Below, in pieces: positions 51,943 through 60,341 of a stretch of 64,000 nucleotides of DNA. The DNA comes from an uncultured Planctomycetota bacterium (lineage in GTDB: Bacteria; Planctomycetota; Phycisphaerae; UBA1845; Fen-1342). The notes under the pieces were generated by a model. That model was not told where the DNA came from, searched no databases, and was given only the letters and a program-made list of their open reading frames with translations. Within the stretch, counting starts at the first letter, position 1. Each line of letters opens with the position of its first letter. A program made the translations under genes and the position numbers. The DNA is taken from positions 496,001-560,000 of the forward strand of contig CAADGL010000012.1 of assembly GCA_900696525.1 (NCBI GenBank), given 5' to 3'.

Positions 51943-53586
51943 TCAGTGAATCCAGCGAATCCGGCCGGCGTCGGGGACGATCGTGACGCCCCAGGAGGTC
52001 GCGGGCAGGAAGCCGGGCCAGTAGACCAGGAACGCGGGTCCGATCATCTGGCTCGAAGGAACCGTCCCGAGATGGTATTCGCCGCGCTCCAGGGCGGCGA
52101 CCAGATGCGGCCCGAGTTCGTCGCGGCTCCACATGCGGCTGTCTCCGCTGGCCGGGCTGTTGTCGCCCAGTACAAAGTACTCATCGTCATCGAGCGAGAT
52201 CGGGTTGCCCTGCACGCCGTTCCCCAGCGCATAATGCCGGCCCATGGCATCGGTGAGCGTGCCCTGCCCCGGGTCGGGCGGCGCGCCCGCGGGCAGCCGC
52301 CGAAGGTAGCCCGAGCGATAGTGGACATCGCGGTCGATGCGCACGTGCGACAGCTCGGCCCGGACGCGTGCCGCGCCAATGCGCACCGGCACGCGCGGGC
52401 GCAGCTCAGCGCGGGCACGCGCCAGATCGGGCGTAACGGCGTAGCTGTCGGGAGAAGTCAGCAGTGGGCGGCCGTTGACCGCGAGCACGACCTGGTAGTC
52501 GGCATGGCCAAGCGAGAGCCGGACGGATCTTCCGCTTGGGATTCGTTGCTCGGCCGTTCCCCAGGACTCGCGCACGCGCGTCGCGAGGTCTTCGGATTCG
52601 AGCGTCACGCGGCCGTCGGCATAGATCCGCGCGAAAAAGCGCCTGGTGTACTTGTCGAGAGCCAGCTCAACGAAGCCATCGGCGTCGCCTTCGAGCATGC
52701 GGACATCGGCGGCGAGCCGCACGTCGGTCACGACCTCGAACCAGGCGCCGCTGCCATCGGCGACGCGGTTGGCGTTCAGCGCGTTGTAGCCGTAGAAGTC
52801 GATGATCTCGCCGTCGCGCGTCGTCGGATCGGGGTCCGTGACGAATTGGAGCTGCTCCAGGTCGCGCCCGGCGCCGTCGAAGCGCAGCACGCGCTGGCGC
52901 GGATCGCCCCAGCCGCTGTTTGGAGACACGATCTGCCAGCGCGGGTGATAGCTGCGGCCTGGCGCGACGCCGGCAAACCCGCCGGGCCGGGCGGGGAGGT
53001 GATCGTGGCTGTAGTAGGGCATCCAGAGCGCCTCCTGCGCCTGGGGCGACTTGCGCGCCACGCGGCCATCGACCCACACGTCGCCGTCGATGAGTTCGAT
53101 CTGCTCGCCGGGAAGTCCGATAAGGCGCTTGATAAAATTCGTCTGGCCGTCCTTGGGGTCCTTGAACACGACGACGTCCCAGCGTCTCAGCGCGCGGTCC
53201 GGCCAGAGGTCGTGAACCCAGCCATGGACGACGACGCGGTCGCCCGCCTTGCTGTTGTGCGCGCTGCGTGGATCGCCGCTCCAGCGGCAGTTTGGGCAGA
53301 TCGGCTCGGGCCAGGTCGTGCCGTGCAAGCCGAGCTTGTACTCGAAGCCGCAATTCGTGCAGGTCTGCACCGTGTGCTGGCCGGCCAGCGTTTCCGCCAT
53401 GGACCCCGTCGGGATAATGAACAGCGGCAGAAAGAACTGCTTGAGCACCAGCAGCCAGACGAAAAGCTCGACGAACGAGCCGATCTGCGCCAGCACCGGC
53501 TCGCGCCGGGACGCGGACGTCCGGTTGGCGGCCCCGGGGCTGCGGCTTGTGGTTGCACCCTTCGCCAAGTCAGGGAGTTCCGTCAC
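51943..53586 (-). CDS. lepB: signal peptidase I with zinc-ribbon insert (2)
   Basis: A second type I signal peptidase, 547 residues from the GTG at 53586. The same layout is seen: one transmembrane helix, PTGSMAET with the catalytic Ser (about residue 62), zinc-ribbon cysteines CTNC ... CPNC 14 to 38 residues later, NFIKRLIGLPGE with the catalytic Lys, and GDNSPASGDSRMW at the end. Most of the central region is beta-rich. A TTG at 53625 would add 13 residues and put Ser at the same position (75) as in the neighbour, so it cannot be excluded; neither start has a strong ribosome binding site. It lies directly upstream of its sister gene. Confidence 0.88.
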   Translation of the reverse strand: MTELPDLAKGATTSRSPGAANRTSASRREPVLAQIGSFVELFVWLLVLKQFFLPLFIIPTGSMAETLAGQHTVQTCTNCGFEYKLGLHGTTWPEPICPNCRWSGDPRSAHNSKAGDRVVVHGWVHDLWPDRALRRWDVVVFKDPKDGQTNFIKRLIGLPGEQIELIDGDVWVDGRVARKSPQAQEALWMPYYSHDHLPARPGGFAGVAPGRSYHPRWQIVSPNSGWGDPRQRVLRFDGAGRDLEQLQFVTDPDPTTRDGEIIDFYGYNALNANRVADGSGAWFEVVTDVRLAADVRMLEGDADGFVELALDKYTRRFFARIYADGRVTLESEDLATRVRESWGTAEQRIPSGRSVRLSLGHADYQVVLAVNGRPLLTSPDSYAVTPDLARARAELRPRVPVRIGAARVRAELSHVRIDRDVHYRSGYLRRLPAGAPPDPGQGTLTDAMGRHYALGNGVQGNPISLDDDEYFVLGDNSPASGDSRMWSRDELGPHLVAALERGEYHLGTVPSSQMIGPAFLVYWPGFLPATSWGVTIVPDAGRIRWIH

Positions 53587-53809
53587 GACGGGCCAGCGCG
53601 TCGCGTTCGTGGGCCAGCCTAGCAACGGGCTCGGCGCGGGTCAATCCGCGCGATCCAGTGCGCCCGGGGGTGGGGGCATGCGGGCGACGAGCCGAGCCGC
53701 TACCCGCCGCGATTCACGAAGTTTTCCAAGCGAGAGCGCGGCGGCGGCGGTATCATGAGGGCGCTGAGCCGCTGTTTCATTTGGCGCCGCGGACAAGGGA
53801 GGAATCCTG

Positions 53810-54580
53810 ATGCGAAGCATTCTGGCGTGTGCGAGCCTTGCCGGAGCCTTTCTGGTTCTAGCGGGATGCCAATCCATGCGGGGAGGGTTGACAGCCGTCG
53901 ATGAGCCAGGGCTGGTCGCCGGCGAGCGAACCGGGGGCGATTCTGCCCCCGCGCCGGCGCAAGGCTCGGCGTCATCGGCCCAGGCCGGGCCGGCGAACCC
54001 GATCGAGAACTACCGCCAGCAGCGAATGGCGGCGGCGATGCGCGGGCTGCGATATGAGAGCGGGCGGGCCGAGATCGACACGTCTCTCTCCGACCTGCCG
54101 GCGCATGACGCGGCGGAGGCAGCGCTGTCGCACGGGCGCGGGCTCGATTTCTACTCGCGGAACATGTTTGTCGAGGCGATCGGGGAGTTCACGCGCGCCG
54201 TGCTGCAAGATCCGGACGCCGCACAGCCCTATAGCGACCTGGCGCTGGCGCTGGTGGCCAAGGGCCGCATGAACGAGGCCCTGGCGGCGTACGCCAGCGC
54301 GCTCGATCGCGACCCGTCGGCGGTTGAGACGCGCATGCGCAGGGCCATGGCTTTCGAGATGGCGGATCGCTCCCACGAGGCGATCGATGAGTGGAGCGCC
54401 GTGCTTGAGCACGACGCCTCCAACCTCGCCGCGCACGGCCGGCTGGCGATTCTGTATTACTACGCCGGCCGCTATTCCGAGGCTTGGGCGCATGTTCACG
54501 CCGTCGAGGCGCTCGGCGGCGCGGTGCCGCCGCAGTTCCGTCCGCTGCTGGCGGCGCACATGCCAGAGCCGGCGAACTGA
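53810..54580 (+). CDS. TPR-repeat lipoprotein
   Basis: A 256-residue lipoprotein. The signal peptide ends in the lipobox VLAGC (Cys at residue 20). A Gly/Ala/Pro-rich linker follows (about 25-65). From about 100 the sequence forms tetratricopeptide repeats: AALSHGRGLDFYSRNMFVEAIGEFTRAVLQDPD, AQPYSDLALALVAKGRMNEALAAYASALDRDPS, and VETRMRRAMAFEMADRSHEAIDEWSAVLEHD. Such proteins usually scaffold envelope or secretion complexes; no partner is evident. It is divergent from the signal peptidase pair, and the Asp-box protein gene follows. Confidence 0.8.
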   Translation: MRSILACASLAGAFLVLAGCQSMRGGLTAVDEPGLVAGERTGGDSAPAPAQGSASSAQAGPANPIENYRQQRMAAAMRGLRYESGRAEIDTSLSDLPAHDAAEAALSHGRGLDFYSRNMFVEAIGEFTRAVLQDPDAAQPYSDLALALVAKGRMNEALAAYASALDRDPSAVETRMRRAMAFEMADRSHEAIDEWSAVLEHDASNLAAHGRLAILYYYAGRYSEAWAHVHAVEALGGAVPPQFRPLLAAHMPEPAN

Positions 54581-54663
54581 ACGTTCCTCCTCGAATACGG
54601 AAGGGATCAGAAAACGTGGGATATCAGGCGAGGCGCGCCGTCGCCTTTCTCGGAGTGACAGAA

Positions 54664-56157
54664 ATGACCGCACTGTTCTGCAATCGCGCGGGCGCACTCG
54701 GCGCCGCGATCATCGCCCTGTCGGCCGCGGCCTCCGCGCAGGTCACCGTCGGCCCGCAGGTCCGCATCGACGTCGCCGGCGGCACCGCCGCCGCCAACGA
54801 GACCACCATGGCCTCGACTGATTTCAATCCTCTGCGTGTCGTCGGTGCCTGGAACGACTGGCGCCCCAGCGTCCCGCCGAACGAGATCATCCGCATGGGT
54901 GTCGCCATCAGCTTCAACGGCGGCGCCACCTGGACGGATTCGGTCCTGCGGCCACCGCTGGCGAATCAATCGAGCGTTGAGGGCGATCCGATGACCTGTT
55001 ACGACAATCGCACCGGGACATTGTGGGTCGGGGCGATTTCCTTCGCCAGCAACGGCGGCGTCTACGTCGCGCGGATGGGTCCGACGGACCTGGGCTTCGG
55101 CCCGAGCGTGATGGCGGCGACGACCGGCGGCGCCGACAAGGGCTGGATGGCCGCCGGACCGCGGCCGGGCCTGCCCGATACGACGCGTGTGTACATCGCC
55201 TATAACCAGGGGCTGCTGCGCTCGGACACGATGGGTTCGAGCTGGACCGGGCCGGTCGGCTACGGCGGCGGGCTGGGGTTCCTGCCGCGCGTCGGCCCCG
55301 GCGGGCAGCTCTACATTTGCTACTGGGATATCGGCACGGGCGTCCGGCTGAAGCGCAGCCTGAACGGCGGCGATTCGTTCACGGACCTGCCGATCGCGAC
55401 GCGCATGGACGTCTGGGGCGTGCAGGATGGCTCGCGCTTTCCGGGGACGTTCCGCGTGCCGGCGATGAACTACCTGGCGGTCGATCCGGTTGATGGCACG
55501 CTCTACTGCGTGTATTTCGACACGACGAACATCGTCAACGGTCAGCGCAACGTGGACCTCTACTTCACGCGCTCCACCAACCAGGGCACGAGCTGGACCA
55601 CGCCGAAGGTCATCAACGGCGACAGCAGCCCGCCGGGCGACCAGTTCTGGCCGTGGATCGAGGTCGACCAGCAGCAGAACCTGCACATGGTGTTCATGGA
55701 CAGCCGCGGCTTCAACCAGAACGACGGCATCGTCAACGGCATGTTCAACATGTATTACGCGTTCAGCTCCGACAAGGGCGACACCTGGCAGGAGCACAAG
55801 CTCACCCCCGCGGCCTTCAACAGCGACAACGACGGCCTGAACCGCCCCACGCAGTTCATGGGCGATTACCTCGGGCTCGCCGTCGGCGGCAACCGCGTCT
55901 ATCCGTGCTATCTTTCGTCCCAGAACGGCGACACCGACATCTTCACCAACGTGGTCATCGTCACCCCGCCCTGCCCGGCCGATCTCAACGGCGACGGCGT
56001 GATCGGACAGGCCGATCTCGGTCAGTTGCTTTCGTCGTTCGGCAAATGCAGCGGCGATATCGGCTTCGATCCGGCGGCCGACCTCGACGGCGACGGCTGC
56101 GTGGGACAGGCGGACCTGGGCGTGCTGCTCGGGGTCTTCGGGCAGAGCTGCCCGTAA
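54664..56157 (+). CDS. secreted Asp-box (sialidase-fold) protein with C-terminal dockerin-type repeats
   Basis: A 497-residue exported protein: signal peptide (about 5-25, GALGAAIIALSAAASAQ) then a six-bladed sialidase-type propeller with several Asp boxes (SFNGGATWTD, SDTMGSSWTG, SLNGGDSFTD, STNQGTSWTT, SSDKGDTWQE). The C-terminus (about 440-497) has two EF-hand-like calcium loops, ADLNGDGVIGQADLGQLL and ADLDGDGCVGQADLGVLL, a dockerin-type pair of the kind frequent in planctomycetes. The usual sialidase catalytic Arg triad is not clear, so glycosidase activity is not claimed. I used the ATG at 54664 (GGAG 8 bases upstream). Confidence 0.8.
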   Translation: MTALFCNRAGALGAAIIALSAAASAQVTVGPQVRIDVAGGTAAANETTMASTDFNPLRVVGAWNDWRPSVPPNEIIRMGVAISFNGGATWTDSVLRPPLANQSSVEGDPMTCYDNRTGTLWVGAISFASNGGVYVARMGPTDLGFGPSVMAATTGGADKGWMAAGPRPGLPDTTRVYIAYNQGLLRSDTMGSSWTGPVGYGGGLGFLPRVGPGGQLYICYWDIGTGVRLKRSLNGGDSFTDLPIATRMDVWGVQDGSRFPGTFRVPAMNYLAVDPVDGTLYCVYFDTTNIVNGQRNVDLYFTRSTNQGTSWTTPKVINGDSSPPGDQFWPWIEVDQQQNLHMVFMDSRGFNQNDGIVNGMFNMYYAFSSDKGDTWQEHKLTPAAFNSDNDGLNRPTQFMGDYLGLAVGGNRVYPCYLSSQNGDTDIFTNVVIVTPPCPADLNGDGVIGQADLGQLLSSFGKCSGDIGFDPAADLDGDGCVGQADLGVLLGVFGQSCP

Positions 56158-56215
56158 TTGCAAGCGCCTAACAGCGTTCGCGGCCGACGGGGCCGCGCGC
56201 GTAGAATCGGGGCGC

Positions 56216-57010
56216 ATGGACGAGCCGCATGCGTCAGCCCCGGCAGCGCCGCTCTCGGCCGCGCCGGCCACGCACAAGTACAAGCTGACGATCGCGTACG
56301 ACGGCACGGATTTCCACGGCTGGCAGCGCCAGCCGGGCGTCCGCACCGTGCAGGGCGTCATCGAAGACGTCGCGCGGCGCGTGCTGCGCGAGCCGTTGAC
56401 GGTCGTCGGCGCCAGCCGCACCGATGCCGGCGTCCATGCTGTCGGCCAGGCTGCGCACCTCGCGCTCGCGCGTGACCTTCCGGCGGCCGCGGTGCAGCGC
56501 GCCTTGGCGCTGCGCTTGCCCGCGGACGTCACGGTCGCGGCCGTCGAGGCGGTTGGGGCGGTCTTTCATGCCACGCGCGACGCGCGCTCAAAACAATACT
56601 GCTATCGCATTTACGCGGATCGGGCCCGCCCGGTCGAGCAGCTCGCCCAGCGCTTCGCCTGGCACGTCTGGTGGCCCCTCGACACCGAGCGCATGCGCGC
56701 CGCGGCCGAGCTGCTCATCGGCCGGCACGACTTCGTCGCCTTCGCCGGCGCAGGAAGCCCACGCCTCAGCACCGTCCGCAGCGTCACCCGCCTCGACGTC
56801 CGGCGCGTCGAGCGCGAGGTGCGCATCGAAATCGAAGGCGACGGCTTCCTTTACAACCAGGTCCGCAACATGGTCGGAACGCTCGTCGAAATCGGCCGCG
56901 GCCACTGGCCCCCGCAGCACGCCGGAGAGATCCTGGCCGCGCGTGACCGGCGGCTCGCCGGGCCCACCGCGCCGCCCCACGGGTTATGCCTGATGTGGGT
57001 GCGATATTGA
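56216..57010 (+). CDS. truA: tRNA pseudouridine(38-40) synthase TruA
   Basis: Modifies uridines 38-40 in the anticodon stem-loop of many tRNAs. The 264-residue protein has the family start YKLTIAYDGTDFHGWQRQPGVRTVQG, the catalytic Asp in GASRTDAGVHAVGQ, and the C-terminal EIEGDGFLYNQVRNMVGTLVEIGRG. All motifs are intact, and the length is standard. Convergent with the nitroreductase gene. The window contains a second pseudouridine synthase, truD. Confidence 0.95.
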   Translation: MDEPHASAPAAPLSAAPATHKYKLTIAYDGTDFHGWQRQPGVRTVQGVIEDVARRVLREPLTVVGASRTDAGVHAVGQAAHLALARDLPAAAVQRALALRLPADVTVAAVEAVGAVFHATRDARSKQYCYRIYADRARPVEQLAQRFAWHVWWPLDTERMRAAAELLIGRHDFVAFAGAGSPRLSTVRSVTRLDVRRVEREVRIEIEGDGFLYNQVRNMVGTLVEIGRGHWPPQHAGEILAARDRRLAGPTAPPHGLCLMWVRY

Positions 57011-57085
57011 GTTCGATTGTCGTGATCGCGCCCTGTGATTGTCGCCACTACGCGAGCCGGCGCTCGCGCCCGTCAGCGCGCCTCG

Positions 57086-57871
57086 TCAGCGCGGCGATGC
57101 GCCGGCCTTCCAACCCTCGTAGTGCACCATCCGCTCCAGCGGCAGGCGCGTCTTCCGCAGGTCGGCCTCCTTCGCGTATCCCAGCGGAATGATCACGCAG
57201 ATCACGTGTCGGCGCGGCAACCCGACCACGCGCCGCACCCGCCCCTCGTCGAAGCCCTCCATCGGAACCGTTGACAGCCGGGCCGCGTGCGCCGCCAGCA
57301 TGAAGTTCATCGCGCTCAACATCACCTGCCGCGTCAGCCATTCCCGCCGATACACGGCCGGCAGGCACGGCGTCGGACAGAAGAGGCGCCGGACGGGCGG
57401 CAACAACGCCTTCCAGAGCCAGCCCAATCCGACCGGGCCGCGCTCGAAGGCCAGCGGAACCAGCGAGCTGAGCCGGGCGGCGTATTGGGGGCTTGTGGCT
57501 CCGGCGGCGAGGTCTTCCGCCAGCACCGCCGGCAGGTTCCGATAGGCGTGTCCATCGCCCGAGAACACGGTCACGAGCGGCGCCGCGAGCACCTGCCGCT
57601 GAGACAGGCACGCTGCGTGCAGGCGCTGTTTCAGGCCAGGGTCGCTGACGACAGTCACGTGCGTCGGCTGGAGGTTGTAACCGCTGGGCGCCCAACGGGC
57701 GGCGTTCAGGAGGCGTTCGAGCAGCTCGGGTGGGACGGGATCGGGCCGGAAATCGCGAACGGAACGGCGCGAGTGCACGAGGGTCTCGAATTGGGCGAGG
57801 GTCATGGGGGGCGCCGAACGCTCGGAGGCGTGCGGCTGTAGATCCGGACGGGCTGGCCGTGGGGTCGTCAC
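57086..57871 (-). CDS. nitroreductase family protein
   Basis: A 261-residue FMN-dependent oxidoreductase. The N-terminal motif SRRSVRDFRPDPVPPELLERLLNAARWAPSGYNLQPTH is the family hallmark (FMN phosphate-binding Arg and SxxNxQP), and the C-terminal half has NFMLAAHAARLSTVPMEGFDEGRVRRVVGLPRRHVICVIIPLGY. The insert LPPVRRLFCPTPCLPAVYRRE near 145-170 is longer than in short nitroreductases. Substrate unknown. GTG start at 57871 is assumed; an ATG at 57805 would also keep the domain. It lies 19 bases after yacG, on the same strand. Confidence 0.88.
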   Translation of the reverse strand: MTTPRPARPDLQPHASERSAPPMTLAQFETLVHSRRSVRDFRPDPVPPELLERLLNAARWAPSGYNLQPTHVTVVSDPGLKQRLHAACLSQRQVLAAPLVTVFSGDGHAYRNLPAVLAEDLAAGATSPQYAARLSSLVPLAFERGPVGLGWLWKALLPPVRRLFCPTPCLPAVYRREWLTRQVMLSAMNFMLAAHAARLSTVPMEGFDEGRVRRVVGLPRRHVICVIIPLGYAKEADLRKTRLPLERMVHYEGWKAGASPR

Positions 57872-57890
57872 AAACGGCGTCTCTCGCGGA

Positions 57891-58094
57891 TCAGGGTCGG
57901 TCGTCCGGGGTCGCGGGCGGAGGCGGCTCGGGCCGCTCTTCCGGCTTGGGATGGTACTCGATGGCGTGCTTCTCGCGGAGCCAGCGGCCGAGGTCGACGA
58001 GCTTGCACCGCTTGGAGCAGAAGGGGTAGAGGTCCGGGAGAGCCCCGGACCACTGCATGGGTCGGTCGCAGGTGGCGCAGCGATACGTCGGCAC
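57891..58094 (-). CDS. yacG: DNA gyrase inhibitor YacG-type zinc finger protein
   Basis: A 67-residue protein with the YacG zinc finger: CATC (residues 6-9) and CSKRC (26-30), spaced like the family, then KLVDLGRWLREKHAIE, also typical. YacG in E. coli binds gyrase and blocks its DNA binding. I chose GTG at 58094 because AAGGA lies 7 bases upstream and the length then matches E. coli YacG (65); a longer frame from 58193 would overlap the predicted promoter and lacks a ribosome binding site. The C-terminal 15 residues are Pro-rich. It precedes the nitroreductase gene. Confidence 0.85.
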   Translation of the reverse strand: MPTYRCATCDRPMQWSGALPDLYPFCSKRCKLVDLGRWLREKHAIEYHPKPEERPEPPPPATPDDRP

Positions 58095-58163
58095 GGGCAG
58101 TTCCTTGGCGGCAGGGCGCCGGGCGGCGTCGCGGCGGCGCGAAGGCACGGGCCGGGAGCGCTG

Positions 58164-58193
58164 ATTGAATGGGGGGCGGGCTACAGGCGTCAA
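58164..58193 (-). promoter_or_regulatory. candidate yacG promoter
   Basis: TTGACG (58193-58188), an 18-base spacer and TTCAAT (58169-58164), read on the minus strand: one mismatch in the -35 and two in the -10. The leader to the GTG at 58094 would be about 60 bases. Confidence 0.35.
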
Positions 58194-58205
58194 CGGGAAG
58201 GACTT

Positions 58206-58222
58206 TTATAGAAAATCTATAA
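58206..58222. repeat. AT-rich palindrome upstream of yacG
   Basis: TTATAGA (58206-58212), AAA, TCTATAA (58216-58222): a perfect 7-base inverted repeat, strongly AT-rich within GC-rich DNA and just upstream of the yacG promoter candidate. It could be an operator or a protein-binding site. Confidence 0.4.
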
Positions 58223-58380
58223 CGACGCTTTGCGAGAAGCGAGAGCCGCGTTTTTCAGAGAAACTTGGGACCGTGCCTTGGAGAAGCGGGTCGACGTGAA
58301 TCTGGGGAGCGGTCTCCTGCCGGTATCTGAGACGCGTGGTGGAGGCTTTCAGCCCGTGCGTCACCCGGCATATTGAGCAA

Positions 58381-58480
58381 AGCCGGGTTGTCCCCAGCCC
58401 GGCACTTGGCGCGGCTCGGATCTGGTTCCGGGGTCGGCCGCAGGTGTCCGGCCTGAGGCCGAGCTGGGGACAGCCCGGCT
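58381..58480. repeat. 18-base inverted repeat pair
   Basis: AGCCGGGTTGTCCCCAGC (58381-58398) and GCTGGGGACAGCCCGGCT (58463-58480) match in 17 of 18 positions as an inverted repeat, separated by 64 bases. The core resembles the fliC terminator stem at 35678. Confidence 0.6.
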
Positions 58481-58505
58481 CTGATGGGGTGCCTGCCTTA
58501 TTCGG

Positions 58506-58521
58506 TGTTTCACGTGAAACG
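58506..58521. other. parS partition site
   Basis: TGTTTCACGTGAAACG matches the consensus parS TGTTTCACGTGAAACA in 15 of 16 positions, with the inner palindrome perfect. It lies 8 bases beyond the MEMO1-family stop and 0.9 kb downstream of parB. parS sites are bound by ParB for chromosome segregation and usually lie near the replication origin. Confidence 0.9.
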
Positions 58522-58529
58522 CACGCCAC

Positions 58530-59393
58530 CTACGAGTGGAAAACCGCCGACACATAGCCGACGGCGTTCAGCCGGTCCGGGTCGAGCGGCGCCTGCTCCG
58601 CGCTGGTTGTGTGCTGCAATTCACGATAGGCCACATTCCCCGAATCCACCAGCGCGCTCAACATCGCCGCCACCGCACCGGAACCACAGGCGTTATACGA
58701 ACGCAGGGCCTCCGGTACGACGGCCTCCTCATCAAGCTGGGCCACGCGCTCCAGGAACCGGCGATCATTCACCTGCTTCGCCCAGCGCAGCCCCGCCTCT
58801 CCCCGCCCCGCCGGCTCGAATCCGAAGATCGGACCGTAGTGCGTCAGGTCCGTTGATGCCAGAAACGCCGCCCGCCTTCCAAGGTCGGCCGCCGCACGCC
58901 GGCAAACGCGACCGATCTCGTTCGCCCAGGGGCCAGGCTGAATCATGAGCGGCACAATGCGGGTCTCGGGGAGATAGTACCGCAGAAGCGGCAGCTCCAC
59001 CTCAATCGAGTGCTCGTTGATGTGAGCCTCCGGCGCGATTCGAATCGCAGGACAGCTCGCGATCGCGTCGCATACGTCCGCGTCGACGGCCAGCTCCCCC
59101 AGCGGCGTTTCCCAGCATCCGCGCTCGAACAGGCTTGCCCGGTTCGGGTCGTAAACATGGACCGCGCCGAAGACAAATACCGTCTCAGGTCTTGAGGCCG
59201 CGAGAGCAGCGATCGTGCGGGCCGCCGTCGCACCGCTGTAGATCCACCCGGCGTGTGGAACAAGGCCGCCAAGGACAGGGACGTCGCTCTTTTTGACAAT
59301 GTCCCAGCCGCGGACCATGGCCCGACACTCCCGCTCGGACGCGGGATAGAAGCGACCGGCGAACATCGGAGCCCGAGTCACCATGGAACTCAC
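58530..59393 (-). CDS. amrB: AmmeMemoRadiSam system protein B (MEMO1 family)
   Basis: A 287-residue MEMO-like protein: APMFAGRFYPASERECRAMV at the start, GLVPHAGWIYSGATAARTI, FVFGAVHV, and EHSIEVELPLLRYYLP are the family motifs, with His residues for a metal site. It is related to extradiol dioxygenases and to human MEMO1, and in bacteria it usually occurs with AMMECR1 (AmmA) and a radical SAM protein; neither lies next to it here. The GTG start overlaps the parB stop by 4 bases, so it is read with parB. Role unknown. Confidence 0.85.
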   Translation of the reverse strand: MSSMVTRAPMFAGRFYPASERECRAMVRGWDIVKKSDVPVLGGLVPHAGWIYSGATAARTIAALAASRPETVFVFGAVHVYDPNRASLFERGCWETPLGELAVDADVCDAIASCPAIRIAPEAHINEHSIEVELPLLRYYLPETRIVPLMIQPGPWANEIGRVCRRAAADLGRRAAFLASTDLTHYGPIFGFEPAGRGEAGLRWAKQVNDRRFLERVAQLDEEAVVPEALRSYNACGSGAVAAMLSALVDSGNVAYRELQHTTSAEQAPLDPDRLNAVGYVSAVFHS

Positions 59394-60310
59394 TCGAAAG
59401 CCGATTTGCCGCCGAGCCTTTCGGCGATGCGGTCAAACTGCTCCAAGCTCGAGTAGCGAATGATGATACGTCCGCTGTTCTTTTTCCGGCCAGGTCTCAG
59501 CAGCACGGTGGTGCCGAGCAGCTTGCTGAGCTGGTCCTGAACGTCGGAGAAATGTCGATCACGGCCGGTCGGCGCGTCACTCGACGACACCGGCCCGGAT
59601 GGAGGCACGCGACGGCTCTCTCTGGCCAGCGTCTCCACCTGGCGGACGGACAGATTCCGGCGCGCCGCGAGCCTGGCAATGGCCAATTGCTGTTGCGGAT
59701 CGGTCAAGGCAGCGACGGCACGGGCCTGGCCCATGCCGAGCTCGCCGCGACGAATGAGTTGCTTCACTTCATCCGGGAGCTTCAGGAATCGCAGGTAGTT
59801 CGCAACGTTGGAGCGGCTTTCCCCCAGCCGCTCCGCCAGGCGCTCAACGGAGCTGCCGAAGTCAGCCAGATAGCGCTCATAGGCGGCGGCCCGCTCCAAG
59901 GGGCCGAGGTCTTCGCGCTGAAGGTTCTCGATCAGCGCGCATTCGAGTGCTTCGGCGTCGTCGACTCTCCGCTCGATCGCCGGAATCGTCGCCAGGCCGG
60001 CGAGCCGCGCGGCGCGCCAGCGCCGCTCGCCGGCTACGAGCTCGTAGCGACCGTCCTCCCGCGCTCGCACCAGAACGGGCTGAAGCAAGCCCGTTTGCCG
60101 GATTGATTCGGCGAGGCCCCGCAACGCCTCGTCATTAAACTCGGTTCGTGGCTGATGTGCATTGGGGACGATAAGATCGAGGCTGAGATCCAGCAGGCGG
60201 CCGTCCACCGCGGCAGTGGCCGCCGGCTGGAGTGGCGGGCTCGGAGCTGGTTGGCGGGCGCCGATGATAGCGCTGAGGCCCTTGCCGAGGCGCGGAGTCG
60301 ATTTCGACAT
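59390..60310 (-). CDS. parB: chromosome partitioning protein ParB
   Basis: CTP-dependent DNA clamp that loads at parS for chromosome segregation. The 306-residue protein starts SKSTPRLGKGLSAIIG, the ParB N-terminus that engages ParA, then the N-terminal CTPase motifs (VPNAHQPRTEFNDEALRGLAESI; VAGERRWRAARLAG; ALIENLQREDLGPLE), the HTH region (AERLGESRSNVANYLRFLKLPDEV, MGQARAVAAL) and the C-terminal dimer domain (YSSLEQFDRIAERLGG). A strong own promoter lies at 60369-60342. No parA is next to it. A parS site lies 0.9 kb downstream. Confidence 0.96.
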   Translation of the reverse strand: MSKSTPRLGKGLSAIIGARQPAPSPPLQPAATAAVDGRLLDLSLDLIVPNAHQPRTEFNDEALRGLAESIRQTGLLQPVLVRAREDGRYELVAGERRWRAARLAGLATIPAIERRVDDAEALECALIENLQREDLGPLERAAAYERYLADFGSSVERLAERLGESRSNVANYLRFLKLPDEVKQLIRRGELGMGQARAVAALTDPQQQLAIARLAARRNLSVRQVETLARESRRVPPSGPVSSSDAPTGRDRHFSDVQDQLSKLLGTTVLLRPGRKKNSGRIIIRYSSLEQFDRIAERLGGKSAFE

Positions 60311-60341
60311 GACAGGCTCCGTGAAACGTGCGTCGCCGCGC

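Larger units (their letters stand above)
58095..58529. other. intergenic region with parS, inverted repeat and palindrome
   Basis: The 435 bases between the MEMO1-family stop and yacG hold no supportable gene. They contain the yacG promoter candidate (58164-58193), a palindrome at 58206-58222, an 18-base inverted repeat pair at 58381 and 58463, and the parS site at 58506-58521. Confidence 0.65.

Noticed and set aside
54484-54663. Longer N-terminus for the Asp-box protein
   Set aside because: It overlaps the TPR lipoprotein gene in another frame and has no signal peptide; the ATG at 54664 gives one with a ribosome binding site.
58095-58193. Longer YacG (about 100 residues) from a TTG at 58193
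   Set aside because: It lacks a ribosome binding site and overlaps a promoter candidate, and the shorter 67-residue form fits the family length.
60314-60332. A second parS site near the parB start (GTGAAACGTG)
   Set aside because: Only a half site matches; the left arm of the palindrome is absent.
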